NCBI GenBank assembly: GCA_030645915.1
Contig: JAUSNO010000011.1
Location: 62,001 to 126,000 of the forward strand
Source of the DNA: Undibacterium sp.
GTDB lineage: Bacteria; Pseudomonadota; Gammaproteobacteria; Burkholderiales; Burkholderiaceae_D
DNA length: 64,000 nt
Direction of reading: 5' to 3'
The position numbers were made by a program, and so were the translations under genes. Numbering within the stretch: the stretch's first letter is position 1; every line of letters starts with the position of its first letter. Below are positions 1 through 8,570 of the stretch, piece by piece. The notes beneath the pieces are model-generated. The model saw nothing but the letters and a program-made list of their open reading frames with translations, did no database searches and was not told where the DNA came from.

Positions 1-1
1 G

Positions 2-382
2 ATCGAGCGGCCCGACCAGACGCTGGCCGGCAATCTGGCGGTCTGGTACGACCTCAAGAAGCGCGACAACGAAGGTGCAAAATGGCTCAAGGACCTGCGC
101 CAGTGGTGGCGCCGCAGTGGCCGCGATTTACAGATGCCGGTCGATGGCATCAGCGGGGCCACCCGTGTGGTGGGCGAGCACAGTCTGGTGTTTTCCGGCG
201 ACAAGGGCGCGCTGGCCAAACTGCCTGCCGGCGAGTATCAGTTGGTGGTTGAAGCGGCACGTGAAGGCGGCGGCCGTGAAGTGCTGAAAGTCCCTTTCCA
301 GTGGGCGGCCAAGACGGAACAAAATGCCAAAGCCCAGGGCAGTCACGAACTCGGCCTGGTATCGCTGCAGATCAAACCTTAA
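2..382 (+). CDS. DUF2271 domain protein, C-terminal part
   Basis: The reading frame enters from outside the window and stops at 380-382, so only about 126 C-terminal residues are seen. They resemble the end of DUF2271 periplasmic proteins, with a WYDLKKRDNEG stretch followed by WWRRSGRD. The segment DGISGATR (Thr codon 161-163) fits the SGAT-type consensus at which ApbE attaches FMN to proteins. The next genes are DUF4198, apbE and a flavodoxin reductase, which supports a flavinylation or electron-transfer role. That role is inferred; the N-terminus and signal peptide are not visible. Confidence 0.7.
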   Translation: MERPDQTLAGNLAVWYDLKKRDNEGAKWLKDLRQWWRRSGRDLQMPVDGISGATRVVGEHSLVFSGDKGALAKLPAGEYQLVVEAAREGGGREVLKVPFQWAAKTEQNAKAQGSHELGLVSLQIKP

Positions 383-431
383 TTTACTCCCTTAATTTAT
401 CCAACGTAATTCCCCCCTTTGCGAACCGGAC

Positions 432-1253
432 ATGACGATGACACTCCTTAAGACAATTAGCTTGCTGGCGGTAAGCGCCTCCCTCCTTCACCCTTTGGCG
501 GCACAGGCGCATCGCGCCTTTTTAGTACCTTCATCGACTGTACTGGCAGGCAACTCGCCCTGGGTCAGCTTCGATGCTGCCGCTGCCACCGATGTATTTT
601 ATTTTGATCATGTCGCTTTAAAATTAGACACGCTGCTGATCACCGCACCCGACGGCACCAGCGTCAAGGCAGAAAACGCCAGCACCGGCAAGTTTCGCAG
701 CAGCTTTGATCTGCGGACGGCACAAACGGGAACCTATAAAATCAGCCTAATCAATGACGCCCTGATGGCCAGCTATAAAGACAATGGCGTCGCCAAGCGC
801 TGGCGCGGTACCGCCGACACGCTGGCCAAAGACATCCCCGCCAGCGCGCAAGAGTTGCAAGTGACGCAGATACAAGGACGCGTGGAAACCTTTGTCACCA
901 ACGGCAAACCTAGCAACAAGACCCTGGAAGTCACCGGCAAGGGACTGGAGATGGCGGCCATCAGCCACCCGAACGATCTGAGCGTTGGCGAAACCGCGAG
1001 CTTTCGGATGTTATTGGACGGCAAACCGGCGGCGGGCGTCAAGATTACGGTGATTGCCGGCGGCATACGCTACCGGCAAAGACTCGATGAGCAAATCCTG
1101 ACCGCCGATGCCGATGGCAAGTTCAGCATCCAATGGCAAGGCGCCGGCATGTACTGGCTGGAAGCGGCAGCCAAGGATGCCAGGACCAGCATCCCGGCTG
1201 CCACGGAAAGACGCGCCAGCTATGTGGCGACGCTGGAAGTCTTACCGCAATAA
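432..1253 (+). CDS. DUF4198 domain-containing periplasmic protein
   Basis: This 273-residue protein has a clear signal peptide (hydrophobic residues about 5-25, cleavage near AQA-HRAFLVPS), so it should be periplasmic. The mature start HRAFLVPS and the beta-rich body match DUF4198 proteins, which often lie beside TonB-type or flavin electron-transfer genes; biochemical function is not established. ATG codons at 432 and 438 are both possible. It sits 49 nt after the DUF2271 gene and 38 nt before apbE on the same strand, so it is probably part of one operon. Confidence 0.75.
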   Translation: MTMTLLKTISLLAVSASLLHPLAAQAHRAFLVPSSTVLAGNSPWVSFDAAAATDVFYFDHVALKLDTLLITAPDGTSVKAENASTGKFRSSFDLRTAQTGTYKISLINDALMASYKDNGVAKRWRGTADTLAKDIPASAQELQVTQIQGRVETFVTNGKPSNKTLEVTGKGLEMAAISHPNDLSVGETASFRMLLDGKPAAGVKITVIAGGIRYRQRLDEQILTADADGKFSIQWQGAGMYWLEAAAKDARTSIPAATERRASYVATLEVLPQ

Positions 1254-1291
1254 AGTACAGATCTTCCGCAAAAAAAAAGATGAAATGACAA

Positions 1292-2317
1292 GTGAATAAA
1301 AACACCCCCCATCGCGTGCTCATCCCCGTCACCATGCTCGCCCCAAAGGCGTTGCCTGGTGATGCACAGCTGGCACAATTAAGCGGTGCGACCATGGGCA
1401 CGCGCTGGCACGTCAAGCTGATGCATCCATCGCATTTATCGCAAGACGAACTACAGGCCGGCATACAGCAAGCGCTTGATCTGGTCGTCACGCAGATGAG
1501 TCACTGGGAGGCCGATTCTGCGCTCAGCCGCTTCAACGCTGCGCCTGCAGGCAGCTGGCATACGCTGCCGGCAGAACTGTTCAAGGTTCTTGACTACGCG
1601 CTGTTCATCGCGCAACAAAGCGCCGGTGCGTTTGATCCCGGGATCGGCCGGCTGGTTAACCTGTGGGGCTTTGGGCCGGAGCAAAAGCAATTAGCCCAGC
1701 CAGCAGCGGAAACCATACGGCAGGCATTGCAGGCAGGCGGCTGGCAACAGCTGCAAGTGGACCGCTCGCAACAGCGGGCGTATCAGGCAGGCGGCGTACA
1801 TCTCGATTTTTCCGGCATCGCCAAAGGCTTTGGGGTGGATCAGGTGGCGCGCTATCTGGAGGCGCAAGGCATTCACTCTTATCTGGTCGAAGTCGGTGGA
1901 GAATTACGCGGCCTGGGTTGCAAGCCGGATGGCAGTCCCTGGTGGACCACGCTGGAGCACCCGGATACAGCATATACCGACCACACCATCGTCGCCTTGC
2001 ATGGCCTGGCCGTCGCCACCTCCGGTGATTATCGGCGCTATGTCGAGCAGGATGGCCAGCGCTATTCACACACCATTGATCCGCGCACCGGCTCTCCGGT
2101 GGTGCATTCCTTAGCCTCGGTCACGGTCTTGCATGCAGACTGCATGGCTGCCGATGCGCATGCCACCGCCATCATGGTGCTAGGCCCGCAACGCGGTCTG
2201 GCGTATGCCGAACAATGGCAACTCCCGTGTCTGCTCATCAGCCGCAGCAACAGCAATCACGACACACCAGGCTTTAGCGAAACCATGAGTAGCGCCATGC
2301 AAGCCATGCTGCACTGA
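1292..2317 (+). CDS. apbE: FAD:protein FMN transferase (ApbE family)
   Basis: ApbE transfers FMN from FAD to a Thr or Ser of target proteins. Family blocks are in order: SGATMGTRW (31-39), FDPGIGRLVNLWGFG (114-128), LDFSGIAKGFGVD (171-183), VEVGGELR (199-206), TSGDYRR (243-249), HTIDPRTG (260-267) and the metal-binding DAHATA region (288-293). At 341 residues it is normal length. The start is GTG at 1292, overlapping an A-rich leader. No convincing signal peptide or lipobox is visible, which is unusual because most ApbE proteins act in the periplasm. The upstream DUF2271 protein carries a candidate SGAT acceptor site. Confidence 0.92.
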   Translation: MNKNTPHRVLIPVTMLAPKALPGDAQLAQLSGATMGTRWHVKLMHPSHLSQDELQAGIQQALDLVVTQMSHWEADSALSRFNAAPAGSWHTLPAELFKVLDYALFIAQQSAGAFDPGIGRLVNLWGFGPEQKQLAQPAAETIRQALQAGGWQQLQVDRSQQRAYQAGGVHLDFSGIAKGFGVDQVARYLEAQGIHSYLVEVGGELRGLGCKPDGSPWWTTLEHPDTAYTDHTIVALHGLAVATSGDYRRYVEQDGQRYSHTIDPRTGSPVVHSLASVTVLHADCMAADAHATAIMVLGPQRGLAYAEQWQLPCLLISRSNSNHDTPGFSETMSSAMQAMLH

Positions 2318-2337
2318 CACTAAACCAAGATTACCGG

Positions 2338-3972
2338 ATGAAGTCTCTTACCACGCCATTTTTCAGCGCCTCACGCTTACTCTGCGCCTTGACGCTGCTC
2401 ACGTTTGGCGCAGCCATCAGTGCGCTCAGTTACTGGCCAGATCAACCGGCAGCGCGCGCCTTTTCCGCCAGCGGCACGGTACTGGCGTATCTGTTCTTTT
2501 GCAGCATTTTTATTGTGCAGAGCAGGAAAAAAATTCTCCTTGAGACACGACTCATAGCTAGCCCTGACAGTATCTACGTCGCGTATGCCAGCCAGACTGG
2601 CTACGCCGAACAGCTGGCGCAACAGACCGCAGTTTCCTTGCGGGAAGCGGGCATGCTGGTACAGGTGTTACCGCTGGCGCAGGTAGATGCGCTCCTGCTG
2701 CAACAGGCAAAAAAAATCCTGTTCATCGTCAGTACCACCGGCGAAGGCGACGCGCCTGATAACGCAGCCGGATTTGTGCGCAAGCTGATGTGCCAGCAGC
2801 TGGCGCTGGCAGAACTGCGTTACGGCATCCTCGCCTTGGGCGATTTGCATTATCAACATTACTGCGCTTTCGGCCATCGCCTGCAACACTGGCTGCATCA
2901 GCAGCAAGCGCAGAAGATAGTTGACCTGGTCGAAGTCGACAACGGTGACCAGGGCGCGCTACGGCATTGGCAACATCATCTGGCTGCGCTCAGTGGCCAT
3001 GCCGCCATGCAAGACTGGAGCACACCCGGGTATGGCGACTGGACCCTCACTGAGCGACGCTTGCTGAATCCCGGCAGCGCCGGTGCGCCCGCCTTCCACC
3101 TGGCGCTCCGCGCCAACGAGAGCGGCGTCACCTGGCAAGCCGGCGATATTGCAGAAATCGGCCCTGCCAATGACCCACATGCGGTACAGGCAGTGCTGGC
3201 GCGCCTGCAGCTATCTGGCAGCTGCGAGATACAGGCTGACATACAGGCAGATAAATGCATCAAGTCATTGCGATCCCACCTCAGCACGCGCCTGCTGCCG
3301 CAAGATGACGCGGCCTGCGCCAGACTTCAGGGCATATCAGCGCAAGCGCTGGCAGACGCATTACCCGCGCTACCGCATCGCGAATACTCGATTGCCTCCA
3401 TCCCTGGCGACGGCAAACTGGAGTTGTTGGTGCGCCAGATGCAGCAAGCCAGCGGCAAGCTGGGGTTGGGTTCTGGCTGGCTGACGCAATACGCCGATAT
3501 CAAGGGCAAGATCGCCCTGCGCATACGCGAAAACCGCAGCTTCCATGCGCCCGCCGATGACCGAGCGCTGATCCTGATCGGCAACGGCACCGGTATGGCG
3601 GGCTTGCGCGCCCACCTGAAACAGCGCGAACAAAAAGGCCAGCATCGCAACTGGCTATTGTTCGGCGAACGCAACGCGCAGCACGACTATTTTTTTCATG
3701 ACGAGATCACGCAATGGCTGGCCAATGGGGTACTGCAAAAGCTCGATCTCGCCTTCTCGCGCGACCAGACGCAGCGCCTTTACGTGCAGCACAAGATTGC
3801 CGCGCAGGCTGACAGCATCAAAGCTTGGGTTAACGATGGTGCTGCCATCTATGTCTGCGGCAGCGCCCAAGGCATGGCAGCGGCAGTCTCCAGCGAATTA
3901 GCGACGATACTCGGCGGCGGGCCATTAGAAGCGATGGCAGAGCAAGGACGCTACCGGCGCGATGTGTATTAA
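2338..3972 (+). CDS. Membrane-anchored flavodoxin/NADPH reductase-like protein
   Basis: The 544-residue protein starts with two membrane segments (about 14-31 and 43-61). A flavodoxin domain follows, with FMN-binding ASQTGYAEQ (84-92) and STTGEGDAPDNA. A ferredoxin-NADP reductase-like part comes next, with REYSIAS (FAD) and GNGTGMAGLRAHL (near 414), and the C-terminus GRYRRDVY is typical of CPR and sulfite reductase flavoproteins. It resembles the C-terminal half of PepSY-flavodoxin reductases but lacks the PepSY membrane module. It likely passes electrons from NADPH across or to the inner membrane. It is the last gene of the apbE operon, 20 nt after apbE. Confidence 0.85.
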   Translation: MKSLTTPFFSASRLLCALTLLTFGAAISALSYWPDQPAARAFSASGTVLAYLFFCSIFIVQSRKKILLETRLIASPDSIYVAYASQTGYAEQLAQQTAVSLREAGMLVQVLPLAQVDALLLQQAKKILFIVSTTGEGDAPDNAAGFVRKLMCQQLALAELRYGILALGDLHYQHYCAFGHRLQHWLHQQQAQKIVDLVEVDNGDQGALRHWQHHLAALSGHAAMQDWSTPGYGDWTLTERRLLNPGSAGAPAFHLALRANESGVTWQAGDIAEIGPANDPHAVQAVLARLQLSGSCEIQADIQADKCIKSLRSHLSTRLLPQDDAACARLQGISAQALADALPALPHREYSIASIPGDGKLELLVRQMQQASGKLGLGSGWLTQYADIKGKIALRIRENRSFHAPADDRALILIGNGTGMAGLRAHLKQREQKGQHRNWLLFGERNAQHDYFFHDEITQWLANGVLQKLDLAFSRDQTQRLYVQHKIAAQADSIKAWVNDGAAIYVCGSAQGMAAAVSSELATILGGGPLEAMAEQGRYRRDVY

Positions 3973-3990
3973 GTCTGGAAATTATTTAAA

Positions 3991-4073
3991 GGCAGGCCCA
4001 CCACGCAATCCCCATGCGGGCTGCAGGCCATGCAGGCTGGAAAGGCGCATGGACAGTGCGTGTCAGGCCTGCC
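3991..4073. repeat. Dispersed palindromic repeat, copy 1
   Basis: Two 28-nt arms, 3991-4018 and 4046-4073, are inverted and match at 22 of 28 positions. They share the core CCATGCG/CGCATGG and an outer GGCAGGCC/GGCCTGCC. The element lies between two convergent genes (reductase and TauE) and could act as a bidirectional terminator or REP-like site. The same core recurs at six other places in the window. Confidence 0.75.
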
Positions 4074-4121
4074 ATCGGTAGACTTTTATATTAAATAAGG
4101 TTAGCCGCGGATGGGGCGACA

Positions 4122-4928
4122 TCAAGCCATCAGGGCCTTGATAGTCATGCCCAATGCCACCAGCAATAAGAGAATGGCGAACAGGCGCTGCACGGTGCTT
4201 GCGTGAAGGTGCGCCACCAGGCGCCGTCCTGCCAGCATGCCGGCAATGGTGGCAAGCATAAACAGCGCAGTAAATTCTGCCGGCAAGGCGACGCCCTGGA
4301 TAAGCGCGGTGCTCACCCCGACCGTGCCGACCAGGGCAATGACCAGCAATGAGGTGGCAACTGCCGCATGCATGCTGACATTGGTGTAATGGCGCAACAA
4401 CGGGACGATGACAAAACCGCCGCCCACGCCCAACAAACCGGTCATGAAACCCGCCATGCCGCCGATGGCGGAAATGACCACGGTGGTTCTGAGCGTCCAA
4501 TTAAATCGACCGGTGACCGGATTCAAGCGCGCGAGAACGGGCCTGTCGGTATCGTCTGCCAGCAAGGGACGCTTTTGCCTGATTAAACGGGTGCCCACCC
4601 AGATCAGCACTATGGCGAAGCTGAGCATGAGCCATTTTTGTGGCAGCAAGCGCGCAAGCTGCACTCCCGCAATCGCAAAGGGTGCGCCCATCAACGCCAT
4701 CAGAACAGCCGCGCGATACCGCACCAGGCGCTTGCGCAAACCGTCGATGCCGCCGATATAGGCACCTGCCGTAACCGCCATCAGCGCCACAGGCGTGGCT
4801 TGTTGCATATTCCAGTCAAGTAACAAGACCAAGGCGGAGAGCGCCAGCATGCCGCCGCCTGCGCCGGTGATCCCCATGATCAATCCGACTGGCACGCCAA
4901 TGGCAAGCGCCATCCATCCCATCATCAT
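4122..4928 (-). CDS. TauE/SafE family sulfite/anion exporter
   Basis: The 268-residue, very hydrophobic protein has about eight predicted membrane helices. Glycine-rich motifs are placed as in TauE/SafE: PVGLIMGITGAGGGMLA near the start and MTGLLGVGGGFVIVPLL after the middle. Family members export sulfite or organosulfur anions. It lies 72 nt downstream of bigR on the same strand and opposite blh, so export of sulfite made by persulfide oxidation is the likely role (inference from context). The ATG cluster at 4920-4928 leaves the exact start open by a few codons. Confidence 0.88.
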   Translation of the reverse strand: MMMGWMALAIGVPVGLIMGITGAGGGMLALSALVLLLDWNMQQATPVALMAVTAGAYIGGIDGLRKRLVRYRAAVLMALMGAPFAIAGVQLARLLPQKWLMLSFAIVLIWVGTRLIRQKRPLLADDTDRPVLARLNPVTGRFNWTLRTTVVISAIGGMAGFMTGLLGVGGGFVIVPLLRHYTNVSMHAAVATSLLVIALVGTVGVSTALIQGVALPAEFTALFMLATIAGMLAGRRLVAHLHASTVQRLFAILLLLVALGMTIKALMA

Positions 4929-5000
4929 GTGAACGCTTCCGGTTTGCCAGTCAGCATTTTTATCGCCCTGTTGTTTTCTGCAAGAATGACTCGCATAAAG

Positions 5001-5318
5001 TTAGCTCACCGGACAATACTCAACGTGCATCGCGCTTAACAAGCCCAATACGCGCGCATCGGATACCGAGTAATAGATGCGCTTGCCATCACGACGCGTA
5101 TTGACCAGACCTTCAGTGCGAAGCACGCCCAATTGCTGTGATAGCGTTGGCTGACGAATATCCAGAAGCTCCTCGAGCTCACTGACCGACTTTTCGCCCA
5201 GGCTAAGCTGGCAGAGCAGCAGCAATCTATCTTCGTTTGCCATGGCACGCAAAGAGCTGACGGCGACTTTTGCACTGATGCGCATTTGCGTCATATCAAG
5301 AGGAGTAGGAAGTTTCAT
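5001..5318 (-). CDS. bigR: ArsR-family sulfide/redox-sensing repressor, BigR-like
   Basis: This is a 105-residue winged-helix ArsR/SmtB regulator. The recognition region reads RQPTLSQQLGVLR and the wing RRDGKRIYYSV. It has exactly two cysteines, C36 in LLLLCQL and C102 in EYCPVS, matching the redox pair of BigR/SqrR. In that family persulfide or disulfide formation between the two cysteines releases DNA. It is divergent from blh, the standard arrangement, and upstream of a TauE gene on its own strand. It probably represses both directions from the shared AT-rich intergenic region. Confidence 0.9.
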   Translation of the reverse strand: MKLPTPLDMTQMRISAKVAVSSLRAMANEDRLLLLCQLSLGEKSVSELEELLDIRQPTLSQQLGVLRTEGLVNTRRDGKRIYYSVSDARVLGLLSAMHVEYCPVS

Positions 5319-5368
5319 GGTATTTCATGCTGATGTTATAAAAATCACTTGCCTTCATTTTATTCTTT

Positions 5369-5392
5369 GATATTATGTAAGTCAATATATTG
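5369..5392. promoter_or_regulatory. Candidate BigR operator between bigR and blh
   Basis: The bigR-blh intergenic region is AT-rich. It holds gatattatg (5369-5377) followed by the perfect palindrome caatatattg (5383-5392), just upstream of the blh start. BigR family operators are AT-rich imperfect inverted repeats overlapping the -10 region. The assignment rests on composition and position only. Confidence 0.45.
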
Positions 5393-5409
5393 TATTGAGC
5401 GAGAACTGC

Positions 5410-6270
5410 ATGCCAGCGATCATAAAAAGTTTTTTCGACCCCATTACCAGCACCTTGAGCCATGTGGTCTATGACCATGCCGGTGGACAGGCAGCAGTGA
5501 TTGATCCGGTGCTCGATTACGATGCAAAATCAGGACGTACCAGCACCATTGCCGCGGATAAAATCCTGCAATTCCTGCGCGAACAAGAACTCACCCTTGC
5601 CTGGATACTGGAAACCCATGCACATGCCGATCACTTATCCTCTGCCAAATATTTGCAACAAAACAGCGGCGGAAAAATAGCCATCGGCGCACATATAGGT
5701 CAGGTTCAGGCGACCTTCAAAAAACTGTTCAATCTGGAACCCGGCTTCGCCGTTGACGGCTCACAATTTGATGTTTTATTTGAAGAAGATGAAATTTTTC
5801 ACATCGGCCAGCTACAGGCAAAAGCCTTGTTTGTGCCCGGCCATACGCCAGCCGATATGGCATACCAGATAGAAGATGCGGTCTTCATCGGCGACACCTT
5901 GTTCATGCCCGACACAGGCACTGCACGCTGCGATTTCCCTGGTGGAGATGCACAACAACTGTACCGTTCGATCCAGAAAATACTCGCGCTGCCGCCGCAC
6001 ACCCGACTTTTTCTTTGCCACGACTATCCTCCCCTCGATCGCCATCACGAGTCGGCGACGACAGTCGCTGCGCAACGTGCCGACAACATCCACATACATG
6101 ATGGCATCAGCGAAGAACAGTTTGTGCAGATGCGCAAGAAGCGCGATGCCACGCTGGCGGTGCCCGTGTTGATCTTGCCGGCGGTACAAGTCAATATCCG
6201 TGCCGGCACTTTTCCGCCGGCAGAACCTAACGGCATTAGTTACCTGAAAATCCCCCTCAATAGTTTATAA
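5410..6270 (+). CDS. blh: Persulfide dioxygenase-type metallo-beta-lactamase fold hydrolase
   Basis: The protein has 286 residues from ATG 5410; a TTG at 5395 would add five. The metal motif THAHADHLSSAKYL is the HxHxDH signature. Further ligands lie in VPGHTPADM, FIGDTLFMPDTGTARCDF and LFLCHDYPP. This ETHE1/Blh pattern belongs to enzymes that oxidise glutathione persulfide to sulfite. It is the first gene of a plus-strand operon with DUF2892 (39 nt gap) and a phosphofructokinase, and is divergent from bigR. In Xylella and Agrobacterium the bigR-blh pair handles hydrogen sulfide during biofilm growth. Confidence 0.92.
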   Translation: MPAIIKSFFDPITSTLSHVVYDHAGGQAAVIDPVLDYDAKSGRTSTIAADKILQFLREQELTLAWILETHAHADHLSSAKYLQQNSGGKIAIGAHIGQVQATFKKLFNLEPGFAVDGSQFDVLFEEDEIFHIGQLQAKALFVPGHTPADMAYQIEDAVFIGDTLFMPDTGTARCDFPGGDAQQLYRSIQKILALPPHTRLFLCHDYPPLDRHHESATTVAAQRADNIHIHDGISEEQFVQMRKKRDATLAVPVLILPAVQVNIRAGTFPPAEPNGISYLKIPLNSL

Positions 6271-6309
6271 GCACCTTAGCAGCACCTTTCAACCACCAAG
6301 GAGAGCAGC

Positions 6310-6501
6310 ATGAAATTCAACGTAGGCAGTACCGATCGTATCATCCGCATCATCGCAGGATTAGCCCTGATTGGCGCCACTCTGGGCGGTTATATTGGCT
6401 ATTGGGGTTGGATAGGTGTGGTTCCCTTATTGACCGGCATTTTCCGTTTCTGTCCGGCTTACTTACCTTTTGGCATGTCGACATGCCCGATGAAAAAATA
6501 G
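6310..6501 (+). CDS. DUF2892 small membrane protein
   Basis: The 63-residue protein follows a good ribosome site (aaggagagcagc before the ATG). It has two hydrophobic segments (about 11-27 and 30-45) and the family-typical start MKFNVGSTDRIIRIIAG and end FRFCPAYLPFGMSTCP. DUF2892 occurs alone or fused to rhodanese (YgaP) in sulfur operons. The two C-terminal cysteines (CP motifs) are conserved in the family. Its place between blh and the phosphofructokinase suggests a membrane role in sulfide metabolism, but its function is unknown. Confidence 0.85.
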   Translation: MKFNVGSTDRIIRIIAGLALIGATLGGYIGYWGWIGVVPLLTGIFRFCPAYLPFGMSTCPMKK

Positions 6502-6513
6502 GGTAATCGTGCC

Positions 6514-7623
6514 ATGACACACACCATCAAGCGGATAGCCATCAGCACCGGCGGGGGTGATGCGCCTGGCCTGAATGCCGTGATTCGCGCCGTCGTCCTG
6601 GCCGCTGCACAACGCGGCTGGGAGTGCTATGGCATACGCGAGGGCTTTAACGGCATCTTGCGACAGGATCGTTATCCGTCCGATGGCGTATTTCGCGTAA
6701 CGACCGAGATGGTGCGTGGCATCGGCCATCTCGGCGGCACCATCCTGGGCACGACCAATCATGGCAACCCGCTGCGCTTCGCTACCAGCATGCCCGATGG
6801 CAGCATGCAGGAGCTTGATCGCAGTAACGAGATCGTTGCGCATTTGAGGAAAATGGAAATCGATGCCCTGATCTGCATCGGGGGCGACGGTACGCTGACG
6901 ATCGCCAACGCCTTGCATTTAAAAGGCTTACGCGTAATCGGCGTGCCAAAGACCATCGACAACGATCTGGATAAAACATTCACCACGTTTGGCTTCGATA
7001 CTGCAGTCTCTTTCGCGACCGAATGTGTCGACAGATTGCATAGCACTGCCGAAAGCCATCAACGCGTCATGGTAGTGGAAGTGATGGGACGTTATGCCGG
7101 CTGGATCGCCCTGCATGCCGGTATCGCCAGCAACGCCCATGCCATCCTGATCCCTGAAATAGCCTTTAATCTCGACAAGGTGGCCGATAAAATTCGCGAG
7201 CGCGAAGCAAGCGGCCATCATTATTCAATAGTCGTCGTGGCAGAAGGTGCGCTAGCCGCCAACGGCCAACACGATGTGCAGGAAGTTGCCGGTGTCGGCT
7301 ATGTCGAAAGGCTGGGCGGAATTGGCGAACATCTGGCACGCGAACTGCAAAGAGCCACAGGCAAAGAGGCGCGTGCAGTGGTGCTTGGCCATCTGTTGCG
7401 CGGCGGCAGCCCGACCTCGTTCGACCGCCTGTCAGCGATGCGCTTCGGGGCGGCAGCGGTACGCGCATTGGACGAGGGGCATTCCGGCATCATGGTAGCG
7501 CTGGCGTTTCCGAATGTTAACTACGTCGCACTGGAAGAAGTCGCAGGAAGGATGAAGGGCGTACCATTGGATGGCGACACGCTGCAAACAGGACGTGACG
7601 TGGGGATTTGTTTCGGCGATTAA
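6514..7623 (+). CDS. pfkA: 6-phosphofructokinase, PfkA superfamily
   Basis: This 369-residue enzyme should phosphorylate fructose 6-phosphate. Motifs are the nucleotide loop STGGGDAPGLNAVIRA (11-26), GGDGT (123-127), PKTIDND (145-151, with the catalytic Asp) and EVMGRYAGW (189-197). Gly in GGDGT is the residue of ATP-dependent enzymes, while Lys in PKTIDND is usual in PPi-dependent and group III enzymes. ATP use is more likely but not certain. It is 12 nt after DUF2892, so it appears to be co-transcribed with the sulfide genes. A second, clearly different homologue is at 48113. Confidence 0.88.
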   Translation: MTHTIKRIAISTGGGDAPGLNAVIRAVVLAAAQRGWECYGIREGFNGILRQDRYPSDGVFRVTTEMVRGIGHLGGTILGTTNHGNPLRFATSMPDGSMQELDRSNEIVAHLRKMEIDALICIGGDGTLTIANALHLKGLRVIGVPKTIDNDLDKTFTTFGFDTAVSFATECVDRLHSTAESHQRVMVVEVMGRYAGWIALHAGIASNAHAILIPEIAFNLDKVADKIREREASGHHYSIVVVAEGALAANGQHDVQEVAGVGYVERLGGIGEHLARELQRATGKEARAVVLGHLLRGGSPTSFDRLSAMRFGAAAVRALDEGHSGIMVALAFPNVNYVALEEVAGRMKGVPLDGDTLQTGRDVGICFGD

Positions 7624-7730
7624 TCAACACCAGCGGTAATACCAAAATGTAACAAAGTTGATGGTTTAGCGCATGTGATTGGCACTTTTTGGACTATGAT
7701 TCAATATCGTCCATGAAATAGATTTACCCC

Positions 7731-8516
7731 ATGCATGCTCGAAAAATTCCGTTGATTGCTCAATCCGGCCTACAGAGACTGGCCTTAACTGGTCTTTTAC
7801 TCTCGATATTCAATACCGTAAATGCAACCGAGATCAGGGTAGCGCTTGTTACCGACAGGGAACCGTATAGCTTCAAAAAAAATAATGTTGATTCCGGTAT
7901 TGAAGTGGATCTAATCCGTGCAGCGCTAAAGCCGTTTGGTCATGTCATTAAGCCAGTCATTGTTCCAAAAGCACGCTTGTCTATCGTCTTGAAAAGCGAA
8001 GAAGCTGACGTATCTGCCACCATTCAGGGGACAGATGGCGATGGTTTATTTTTTTCAGAACCGTATATCAGTTTCCAGAATCAGGTCATCAGCAAAAAGA
8101 AAAAAAACATAGCAATAGTCACTTTGGCTGATATAGACAAATACAGTCTTATCATCTGGCAAGGTGGCTGGAGAAATCTAGGTCCGTTGTTTGAGGCGAC
8201 TTACAAACCTGACCCATCGGGCAAATTTCGCCCGAACTATAATGAAGCGCATAGCCAATTAAATCAGTCAAAAATGTTTTGGGCGGAGAGGACAGATCTT
8301 ATTATTGTCGATAAAAAGATTTTTGAACATTTCCGCAAACAACTTCACAATGAATTCAAGACTGAAGAAGAAGTGGTTTTTCACGATATTTTAAAATCAC
8401 AAACGAGCTATCAAACAGCCTTTCGCAGCAAGGAATTGCGTGATCAGTTTAACGCAGGTTTAAGAAAAATCCGCAGTGATGGTACCTATCAGGCAATACT
8501 AGACTCCTATCAGTAA
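7731..8516 (+). CDS. Periplasmic solute-binding protein, family 3 type
   Basis: This 261-residue protein has an N-terminal signal sequence ending near NTVNA. The mature start TEIRVALVTDREPYSF is followed by IEVDLIRAAL, the usual opening of SBP_bac_3 proteins, and SDGTYQAILDSY near the end is the family C-terminal motif. No permease or ATPase is adjacent, so it may be a stand-alone binding protein of the kind common in betaproteobacteria. The ligand is unknown. Base composition is slightly more AT-rich than its neighbours. Confidence 0.8.
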   Translation: MHARKIPLIAQSGLQRLALTGLLLSIFNTVNATEIRVALVTDREPYSFKKNNVDSGIEVDLIRAALKPFGHVIKPVIVPKARLSIVLKSEEADVSATIQGTDGDGLFFSEPYISFQNQVISKKKKNIAIVTLADIDKYSLIIWQGGWRNLGPLFEATYKPDPSGKFRPNYNEAHSQLNQSKMFWAERTDLIIVDKKIFEHFRKQLHNEFKTEEEVVFHDILKSQTSYQTAFRSKELRDQFNAGLRKIRSDGTYQAILDSYQ

Positions 8517-8570
8517 ACGGTTTTACAGCATGTAACTTTGCCCCCAAATACTGGCAGTTACCCGCATCAG

